Assembly (NCBI GenBank): GCA_018400395.1
Contig: JAGYMN010000070.1
Location: 1 to 6,224 of the forward strand
Length of the DNA: 6,224 bases
From: Actinomycetota bacterium
GTDB lineage: Bacteria > Actinomycetota > Humimicrobiia > Humimicrobiales > Humimicrobiaceae
Direction of reading: 5' to 3'
Shown: positions 1-4,988 of the stretch, in pieces
How positions within the stretch are numbered: position 1 is the stretch's first letter
How the letters are laid out: each line of letters starts with the position of its first letter
Position numbers and translations under genes: made by a program
The notes under the pieces: generated by a model
Database searches by the model: none
What the model saw: only the letters and a program-made list of their open reading frames with translations
Told to the model about the DNA's origin: nothing

Positions 1-149
1 CACAGGCAGGTATCGTAGTTTCTTTTTAGATAAATATTTGATAAAATTTAATGAAATTTAATTAAATCTGATAAATTTTGATAAGTTTGAGAAAAGGTTT
101 TTATTTATATGCTTAAAGCTATGATTATATTAAACTACGTAAATAAAAG
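1..149. other. AT-rich non-coding region after pheT
   Basis: No supported gene lies between the pheT stop and the window edge. Besides the 10-base periodic repeat it contains an AT-only inverted repeat (TTTTATTTA 99-107 with TAAATAAAA 140-148) and an eight-base inverted repeat (CGTAGTTT 14-21 with AAACTACG 132-139). Neither is GC-rich nor followed by a clear U-run on the minus strand, so no confident operon terminator can be called. The operon may continue, or end, outside the window. Confidence 0.4.
31..96. repeat. Degenerate 10-base periodic A/T repeat downstream of pheT
   Basis: On the plus strand successive ten-base blocks from 31 resemble one another: TAAATATTTG, ATAAAATTTA, ATGAAATTTA, ATTAAATCTG, ATAAATTTTG, ATAAGTTTGA, GAAAAGG. 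Five to six units keep the same register with a short A-run at the start and a T-run at the end of each. A-tracts spaced near one helical turn are known to bend DNA. No coding frame covers it convincingly and the function is unknown. Confidence 0.45.
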
Positions 150-2552
150 TTATGATCTAAGTTCTGCATTGAACTTCTTTTCGAGGTTTTCTATTATCCT
201 GCTTACTATTATTTCCACTTCCCTGTCTTTCAATGTCCTGTCTTTTTCTCTAAAGCTCATTGAATATGCCATACTCTTTCTATTCTCCGTTATCTGTTCA
301 CCCCGGTATATATCAAATAATCTTACACTTCTTAAAATTTTTGAACCGCTTTTTTTTATCTCGTTTATTATATCTTCATTCTTTATATTTTCATCAACTA
401 TTACCGCAATATCAATATCTATGGATGGAAATGGAGAAATTTTCCCATAGCTTTTCAAGTCTTTAATATTCTCATTGAAAACATCAATGTCTATTTCAGA
501 ATAATAAGCATCCTGTCCTATTTCCATTTCCTCTGTTATAGATGGATGTACTTTACCCACTTTTCCGGTTTCTACTCCATTTATAAAAATGCAGCCACTT
601 ACCCCTTGATGAAAAAAACTGTATTTCTTTTTAACAATTCTCAGTTCCGGGTTCACGTAAAACCTCTGAACTATCCCTTCTATTACTCCTTTAATATCAA
701 AGAAATCAAAATACCTCTCGTCCTCTATCCATTTTTTTTGATTCGCTCTTCCACTTAAAAGTATACCCAGTTTTTCGGTTTCATCCGGTAACTGTCCGCC
801 ACTGTCTATAAATATTTTTGATATCTCAAATATTGCAATATCCTTTATGTTCCTGTTGATATTATTCTTTAAATTTGCCAGCAGCGAAGGTAAAAGCGAA
901 GTTCTCATTATTCTAAAATCTTCATTAATCGGATTAATTATCTCAATATATTTATTATACTCTTCTTCTCTATCGAGCATATTTAATTTAAATTCATTTA
1001 TGCCGATAAATGAATAATTAATTACTTCATTTAATCCTATATCTGCAAGAAACCTCCTCATGCTTCTCACATTTGATTGGCCTCTGCTGTACCTGCCAAT
1101 TTTTCCACTAAATGGTGATGGTTTCGATATTATTTTATTATATCCATATATTCTTGCGACTTCTTCAATAATATCTATTTCTCTTTCAAGGTCTTCAAAC
1201 CTGAATGAAGGGACAGTTATATCGAGTACACCATTTATTATTTTATTTTTTATATAAAGTGAATCCAATATTTTAGCAATCCTTGATATGCTTATTGATT
1301 GACCCAGTACCTGTTTAAGTTTTTCCGGTCTTAATATAATCTTCCGGGTTCTTTCTTTTTTTTGATAATTGTCATAAACGGCATATTTATTGCTATGCCC
1401 GGTCATCTGCTTTAAAAGGCTGTAAAATCTCTTAATTGCAAATGTTGTAACTTCTGGATCTATTTTTTTCTCAAACCGATTAGATGCTTCGGATCTCAAA
1501 CTTACTTTTTTAGATGTGTTCATAATCGAAGGCCCATAAAAATTGGCAGATTCTAAAAGGACATTTTTTGTATTGCCGGTTATTTCTGTATCCTTTCCGC
1601 CCATAATACCTGCCAGGGCAATTGCCCTTTTTCCATCTGCGATTACCAGGGCATCTTCATCCAGTTCTACTAAAGTGTCATCGATTGTCCTTAACTTCTC
1701 ACCTTTCAGAGCTTTCCTTACTATTATTCTTCTTGTGTTTAAAAGATCCCTGTCGAATGCGTGCAGCGGCTGACCGGTTTCAAGCATCACATAGTTTGTA
1801 AGATCAACAATTATATTCCTGGGCCTTATCCCGCATATTATCAATCTATTTTTTAGCCATGACGGTGAATCTACCATATCAATATTTTCAAATATCATGG
1901 CCGAATACCTGGGGCACAGCTTATAGTCTTCAATCTTAATATCGAGATAATCAGACCTCACTATATTTTCTTCGAGTTTGAACTCAGGGATAACCAGCTC
2001 ATTTGCTGTCATTGCGCTTATTTCCCTTGCAATTCCCATAACACTCATACAGTCTGGCCTGTTAGGCGTTATTTCAAGATTATAGACCACATCATCAAGA
2101 CCAATAGCTTTTGCAAAATCTTTCCCGATAGGAAGATTTCTATCCAGTATCATTATACCCTCTGAAGCTGATGATAAACCCAGCTCTTCCTCGGAGCACA
2201 TCATACCTTCTGAATACTCGCCTCTTATTTTTCTTCTTTCAATGGTAAAATCACTAACTTTTGCACCTTCAACTGCAAGTGCAACCTTATCACCCTGTTT
2301 AAAATTAGTTGCACCGCATACTATATTTAGTTCACCATTTCCTGAATCTACGCTGCATACCGATAACCTTTCTGCATTTGGATGAGGCTTAAAACTTTTT
2401 ATCATTCCTACAATTATATTCCTGAACCTGTCACCTATAAATTCTATTTTTTCTACTTCCGTACCACTCATTGTAAGAACTTCAGCTGCTTTCTTTGGAT
2501 CCAGTTCATCACCTTTGAGAAACTCGTTTATCCAGTTAAAGGTAACTTTCAA
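150..2552 (-). CDS. pheT: Phenylalanine--tRNA ligase beta subunit
   Basis: This is the non-catalytic partner of PheS; it binds tRNA-Phe and carries the editing site for mischarged Tyr-tRNA. The 800-residue protein is full length for the bacterial long form. In order: a short N-terminal part (MKVTFNWINEFL), an OB-fold EMAP-type tRNA-binding domain (about 40-150), the B3/B4 editing domain (about 205-400, with VDLTNYVMLETGQPLHAFD at 249-267 and LESANFYGP at 333-341), the B5 domain (about 405-475, with RFEDLEREIDIIEEVARIYGY), the synthetase-like core (about 490-690) and a C-terminal FDX-ACB anticodon-binding domain (about 705-800, beginning PFPSIDIDIAVIVDE). The start is TTG at 2552: the in-frame codon two positions upstream is TAA, and AGGAAGG lies ten bases before it. 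It is the last gene of the operon in this window. No frameshift or missing domain is seen. Confidence 0.97.
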   Translation of the reverse strand: MKVTFNWINEFLKGDELDPKKAAEVLTMSGTEVEKIEFIGDRFRNIIVGMIKSFKPHPNAERLSVCSVDSGNGELNIVCGATNFKQGDKVALAVEGAKVSDFTIERRKIRGEYSEGMMCSEEELGLSSASEGIMILDRNLPIGKDFAKAIGLDDVVYNLEITPNRPDCMSVMGIAREISAMTANELVIPEFKLEENIVRSDYLDIKIEDYKLCPRYSAMIFENIDMVDSPSWLKNRLIICGIRPRNIIVDLTNYVMLETGQPLHAFDRDLLNTRRIIVRKALKGEKLRTIDDTLVELDEDALVIADGKRAIALAGIMGGKDTEITGNTKNVLLESANFYGPSIMNTSKKVSLRSEASNRFEKKIDPEVTTFAIKRFYSLLKQMTGHSNKYAVYDNYQKKERTRKIILRPEKLKQVLGQSISISRIAKILDSLYIKNKIINGVLDITVPSFRFEDLEREIDIIEEVARIYGYNKIISKPSPFSGKIGRYSRGQSNVRSMRRFLADIGLNEVINYSFIGINEFKLNMLDREEEYNKYIEIINPINEDFRIMRTSLLPSLLANLKNNINRNIKDIAIFEISKIFIDSGGQLPDETEKLGILLSGRANQKKWIEDERYFDFFDIKGVIEGIVQRFYVNPELRIVKKKYSFFHQGVSGCIFINGVETGKVGKVHPSITEEMEIGQDAYYSEIDIDVFNENIKDLKSYGKISPFPSIDIDIAVIVDENIKNEDIINEIKKSGSKILRSVRLFDIYRGEQITENRKSMAYSMSFREKDRTLKDREVEIIVSRIIENLEKKFNAELRS

Positions 2553-2562
2553 TGTTTATATT

Positions 2563-2569
2563 CCTTCCT
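2563..2569 (-). promoter_or_regulatory. Ribosome binding site deciding the pheT TTG start
   Basis: AGGAAGG on the minus strand lies ten bases upstream of TTG at 2552. An in-frame TAA ends three bases before that TTG, so no earlier start is possible. The next conserved residues (MKVTFNWINEFL) match the usual PheT N-terminus, so the strong site and the TTG support each other. Confidence 0.7.
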
Positions 2570-2596
2570 AATAGAAATAATCCATAAGTGAAAAAT

Positions 2597-3646
2597 TTAG
2601 AACTGTTTTATAAATCTGAGGTCATTTTCAAAAAATAATCTGAGGTCATCAATTCCGTATTTTAGCATACATATTCTTTCAATACCCAGGCCGAAGGCAA
2701 AACCGCTTACTTCTTCGGGATCATAGTTTACAAATTTATAAAGCTCGGGATCGACCATCCCTGCGCCAAGTATCTCTAACCATCCTTTCCATGAACATAC
2801 CCTGCATCCTTTTCCATTACAATTTTTACATGATACATCTACTTCGGCACTTGGTTCCGTAAACGGAAAATAATGAGGGCGGAATCTTACTTTTCTTTCA
2901 TTTCCAAATATTTCTCTAACAAATGTTTCCAAAGTCCATTTAAGGTTCCCAAAATTTATTCCCCTGTCCACTACAAGGCCTTCGATCTGCGTGAACATAG
3001 GAGTATGGGATACATCATAATCCTTTCTGTAAACTTTGCCTGGTACTATTATTGCAATAGGCGGCTTGTTTTGCTCCATATATCTTATCTGAACAGGAGA
3101 TGTCTGTGTACGTAATAGGACATTGTCGTTTATGAACATCGTATCATGAAGAGATCTTGCAGGATGATCTCTGGGGGTGTTGAGAGCTTCAAAATTATAA
3201 TAATCTGTCTCTACTTCCGGCCCACCTGCTATTTCGAAACCCATCCCTATAAAAATTTTTTCTATTTCTTCCGTAACTCTGGATATTATACTGATACTTC
3301 CTTTCCGTGGTTTCCTCCCTGGTAGCGTAAGATCTAAAGCCTCCTCAGCCATTTCCCTTTCACGCTCCAGTTCTCCTATTTCAATCTCTTTTTCGCTTAT
3401 TATTTTATCTATTTCTTGTTTCAGAGCATTTGTCATCTTACCTGCGACCGGTTTTATCTCAGAATCAAGGGATCCTATACTTTTCCGTATCGAAAGCAAA
3501 CAGCTTTTCTTTCCCAGATATTTGCTCTTAAGTAATTCAAGACTTTTTATATCGGTGGAAGCCTTAACATCCAAACGAAGATTTTCGATCTCTTTATTAA
3601 TCCTATTTTCGATCTCACTTATTTTTTTAGCTCTATCCTGATCCAT
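2597..3646 (-). CDS. pheS: Phenylalanine--tRNA ligase alpha subunit
   Basis: This is the catalytic subunit of the alpha2-beta2 enzyme that charges tRNA-Phe in the cytosol. The 349-residue product has an N-terminal coiled coil (about 1-100) and then a class II synthetase core. Visible landmarks are GFEIAGGPEVETDYYNFEAL (motif 1 region, 136-155), RTQTSPVQIR (179-188), GKVYRKDYDVSHTPMFTQIEG (motif 2 region, 203-223), LGAGMVDP (293-300) and GFAFGLGIERICMLKYGIDDLR (motif 3, 315-336). Ala317 in GFAFG corresponds to E. coli Ala294, which sets the size of the phenylalanine pocket. Cys273, 276, 281 and 284 form CX2CX4CX2C, a likely zinc knuckle. The ATG is directly preceded by an in-frame TAA and follows the rplT stop by six bases. 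No good ribosome binding site is at normal distance, suggesting coupling to rplT translation. pheT follows after 44 bases. Confidence 0.97.
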   Translation of the reverse strand: MDQDRAKKISEIENRINKEIENLRLDVKASTDIKSLELLKSKYLGKKSCLLSIRKSIGSLDSEIKPVAGKMTNALKQEIDKIISEKEIEIGELEREREMAEEALDLTLPGRKPRKGSISIISRVTEEIEKIFIGMGFEIAGGPEVETDYYNFEALNTPRDHPARSLHDTMFINDNVLLRTQTSPVQIRYMEQNKPPIAIIVPGKVYRKDYDVSHTPMFTQIEGLVVDRGINFGNLKWTLETFVREIFGNERKVRFRPHYFPFTEPSAEVDVSCKNCNGKGCRVCSWKGWLEILGAGMVDPELYKFVNYDPEEVSGFAFGLGIERICMLKYGIDDLRLFFENDLRFIKQF

Positions 3647-3652
3647 TTATAT

Positions 3653-4009
3653 CTAACTTAATTTTTCCCTCGCCAAATCAGTTAGCTGCCTGAAGGCATC
3701 AGGGTCACTTACCGCCACTTCTGAAAGCATCTTTCTGTTTATATCTACATCTGCCTTCTTCAGCCCATTTATAAATTCATTGTAAGATAATCCATTTAGC
3801 CTGGCTGCAGCATTTATTCTTGTTATCCACAACCTTCTGAAATTTCTCTTGTTATTTTTTCTATCCCTGTATGAATAGCTCATTGATTTCATCATTTGTT
3901 GTTTGGCTGATTTAAAAGTCCTGCTGCTGGAACTCCGATATCCCCTGGCTTCTTTTAGGACTTTTTTATGACGCCTTTTCTTAACAGTTCCTCTTTTAAC
4001 CCTGGTCAT
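3653..4009 (-). CDS. rplT: 50S ribosomal protein L20
   Basis: L20 (bL20) binds 23S rRNA early in 50S assembly and in several bacteria represses its own operon. The 118-residue product is full length: the basic N-terminal tail (MTRVKRGTVKKRRHKKVLKEARGYRSSSSRTFKSAK) is followed by the globular part with the family signature RRLWITRINAAARLNGLSYNEFINGLKKA (about residues 58-86) and ends in ARE. The start ATG follows AAAGGTG (4025-4019) at nine-base spacing. Its stop codon is only six bases before the pheS ATG. As the likely regulator of the leader upstream of infC, it would couple the supply of L35, L20 and possibly PheST to ribosome assembly; that regulation is inferred from Bacillus and E. coli. 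Confidence 0.97.
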   Translation of the reverse strand: MTRVKRGTVKKRRHKKVLKEARGYRSSSSRTFKSAKQQMMKSMSYSYRDRKNNKRNFRRLWITRINAAARLNGLSYNEFINGLKKADVDINRKMLSEVAVSDPDAFRQLTDLAREKLS

Positions 4010-4027
4010 TTCAAATCACACCTTTCT

Positions 4028-4222
4028 TTATCTACCAAGAAGCCTTTTAATTCTTTTGGAATCGGCAGATGATATTTCTGTATCACTACCCAGTCTTCTT
4101 TTTCTTTTTGCATTTTTTTTTGTTAATATATGGCTTTTAAAAGCCCTTCTCCTCATAATCTTACCACTGCCTGTTATTTTAAACCTTTTTGCTGCTCCTT
4201 TATGAGTTTTTAATTTTGGCAT
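4028..4222 (-). CDS. rpmI: 50S ribosomal protein L35
   Basis: L35 (bL35) is a small basic protein of the large ribosomal subunit. The 64-residue product is normal in length and begins with the family signature MPKLKTHKGAAKRFKITGSGKI, followed by the arginine/lysine-rich RRRAFKSHILTKKNAKRKRRL and a C-terminal IKRLLGR. The ATG is preceded by GGAAGGA (4237-4231) at eight-base spacing, so the start is secure. It lies between infC and rplT, 18 bases before rplT, as in most bacteria. No premature stop or odd residue is seen. Confidence 0.97.
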   Translation of the reverse strand: MPKLKTHKGAAKRFKITGSGKIMRRRAFKSHILTKKNAKRKRRLGSDTEISSADSKRIKRLLGR

Positions 4223-4283
4223 AAGCTACATCCTTCCTGAATAATTTTGCTGTACTATTAAATATTCTTAAATTACTGTTTTT

Positions 4284-4793
4284 TTATGAAGGCGCAAGGA
4301 CCATGATCATATTATAGCCATCAAGTTTTGGTCTCTGCTCCACAAGCGAATGGTCGCCCAGATCATTGATTATATTCTCAAGAATATCCATTCCCAGTTG
4401 TTTGTGTACTATTTCCCTGCCCCTGAACATTACAGTTATCTTTACCTTGTTCCCGTTCTTAATAAATTTTTCAATCTGTCTTTTCTTTGTATTAAGGTCA
4501 TTGATGTCTATCTTGGGTCTTAATTTTATTTCCTTCACTACAATATGAGATTGTTTTTTCTTCTTAAGCTTCTCGGATATTTCCAATTTATATTTGTATT
4601 TTCCAAAATCCATTATTTTGCATACCGGAGGTTTGCTTTTTGGAGATACTTCTACAAGGTCAAGGCCTTTTTCATCTGCAATCTGCTGTGCCTGCCTTAA
4701 GGGAACTACCCCTATCTGATTACCGTCATCACTTATCAACCTCACCTCCGGGGCTCTGATCTGACTATTTATCCTTATTCTTCTATCGTTAAT
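4284..4793 (-). CDS. infC: Translation initiation factor IF-3, AUU start
   Basis: IF3 binds the 30S subunit, prevents premature joining of 50S and checks start-codon and initiator-tRNA pairing. The protein shows the N-terminal domain (INSQIRAPEVRLISDDGNQIG, then GLDLVEVSPKSKPPVCKIMDFGKYKY), a lysine-rich linker and the C-terminal domain (KEIKLRPKI, VMFRGREIVHKQLG, ending RPKLDGYNMIMVLAPS). The first ATG/GTG-type start is GTG at 4745, giving 153 residues, but that removes the conserved RINxQIRAPE segment, which is encoded in frame directly upstream. No ATG, GTG or TTG occurs in that extension. The best start is ATT at 4793, behind GAGGG at 4802-4798, giving 169 residues, a normal IF3 length. 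An ATA at 4778 is a less likely alternative. AUU is the known E. coli infC start, where it permits autoregulation by IF3. It is the first gene of the operon, and rpmI follows after 61 bases. Confidence 0.93.
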   Translation of the reverse strand: MNDRRIRINSQIRAPEVRLISDDGNQIGVVPLRQAQQIADEKGLDLVEVSPKSKPPVCKIMDFGKYKYKLEISEKLKKKKQSHIVVKEIKLRPKIDINDLNTKKRQIEKFIKNGNKVKITVMFRGREIVHKQLGMDILENIINDLGDHSLVEQRPKLDGYNMIMVLAPS

Positions 4794-4797
4794 AAAT

Positions 4798-4802
4798 CCC
4801 TC
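4798..4802 (-). promoter_or_regulatory. Ribosome binding site supporting the infC AUU start
   Basis: GAGGG on the minus strand lies four bases upstream of the ATT at 4793. It is the only convincing Shine-Dalgarno match near the 5' end of the conserved IF3 reading frame, which is why ATT is preferred over ATA at 4778. A GGAG directly abuts the GTG at 4745 and is too close to serve that codon. Confidence 0.5.
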
Positions 4803-4818
4803 GCTTTCATTAAGTTTT

Positions 4819-4851
4819 AAAAAAAATAGGCAGATGAACCATCTACCTATT
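4819..4851 (-). terminator. Intrinsic terminator/attenuator hairpin upstream of infC
   Basis: A 12-bp stem (AATAGGTAGATG, 4851-4840, with CATCTGCCTATT, 4836-4825) closes a three-base GTT loop and is followed by a T-run on the minus strand (4826-4819). One pair is a U-G wobble in the minus-strand RNA (4845 with 4831) that would be an A-C mismatch in a plus-strand RNA, supporting function in the minus direction. It precedes the infC ribosome binding site, so it probably acts as the regulated terminator of the leader. Termination of transcripts arriving from the radical SAM gene is a compatible second role. Confidence 0.7.
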
Positions 4852-4953
4852 ATTTATATAACCAGATTAATAAACTTTTAAGTCATTATCTGGTGAGAAA
4901 TAGATGATTTCTACTTAATTATATCTTAAAATATTTATACCATTTTTTAATGG
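4819..4953 (-). promoter_or_regulatory. infC operon leader, probable transcription attenuator (L20-leader-like)
   Basis: The leader can fold in two exclusive ways. In the OFF form a small hairpin (AGAAAT 4912-4907 with ATTTCT 4901-4896, loop CATCT), a middle stem (ACCAGAT 4894-4888 with ATCTGGT 4867-4861) and a terminator hairpin (4851-4825) form in series. In the ON form UCAUCUAUUU (4907-4898) pairs over ten positions, three of them G-U, with AGGUAGAUGG (4848-4839). This opens both the small hairpin and the 5' arm of the terminator while leaving the middle stem enclosed. The terminator ends about 25 bases before infC, too close for another promoter between them, so it must be read through conditionally. 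In Bacillus the equivalent infC-rpmI-rplT leader is controlled by L20; I infer the same here from position, not from a recognised L20-binding motif. Confidence 0.55.
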
Positions 4954-4959
4954 TATAAA
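4934..4959 (-). repeat. 26-bp palindrome at the predicted infC transcription start
   Basis: Two perfect 11-base arms (TTTATACCATT and AATGGTATAAA, minus strand 4959-4949 and 4944-4934) flank a four-base A loop. It begins immediately after the TATAAT at 4960 and spans the predicted start site. It could be an AT-rich terminator for the radical SAM gene, since it lies 27 bases past its stop, but the following TATTTTAAG is only a weak U-run. It could instead be a repressor operator, or a structure at the 5' end of the leader RNA. The repeat itself is certain; its role is not. Confidence 0.5.
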
Positions 4960-4988
4960 ATTATACTAATATTAATGATATTTGTCTA
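4960..4988 (-). promoter_or_regulatory. Predicted sigma-70/sigma-A type promoter of the infC operon
   Basis: On the minus strand TAGACA (4988-4983; five of six match TTGACA) is followed after exactly 17 bases by a perfect TATAAT (4965-4960). Transcription would begin near 4953, giving a leader of about 160 bases before infC. The first three bases of the -35 box are the TAG stop codon of the radical SAM gene, so the promoter uses the very end of that gene. A second TATAAT at 4923-4918 has no matching -35 box and looks weaker. This is a sequence-match prediction only. Confidence 0.65.

Noticed and set aside
1..30. Possible CRISPR repeat edge next to an AT-rich leader (GAAAC on the minus strand near 26-22)
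   Set aside because: Only one partial unit could be present at the window edge and no second copy exists, so there is no array to support.
109..450. Plus-strand open frame of 113 residues at the left end, and similar plus-strand frames across the window
   Set aside because: It lies almost wholly antisense to the conserved 3' end of pheT and encodes a low-complexity Leu/Ile/Ser/Phe product, as expected from the complement of AT-rich coding sequence. The other plus-strand frames (for example 546-758, 1543-1773, 5295-5612) are likewise antisense to well-supported genes.
3647..3652. T-box riboswitch for phenylalanine upstream of pheS
   Set aside because: Only six bases separate rplT and pheS, leaving no room, and the infC leader shows no T-box sequence that I can recognise.
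4223..4283. L20-binding pseudoknot between infC and rpmI, as in E. coli
   Set aside because: The 61-base AT-rich gap shows no strong stem that I could draw; any control appears to lie in the leader upstream of infC instead.
4743..4745. GTG as the start of infC
   Set aside because: It would delete the conserved RINSQIRAPE segment of IF3, and its GGAG directly abuts the codon with no spacing.
4918..4923. Second TATAAT as an alternative infC promoter
   Set aside because: At 16 to 18 bases upstream there is only A-rich sequence with no resemblance to TTGACA and no TGn extension, so it is weaker than the promoter at 4960-4988.
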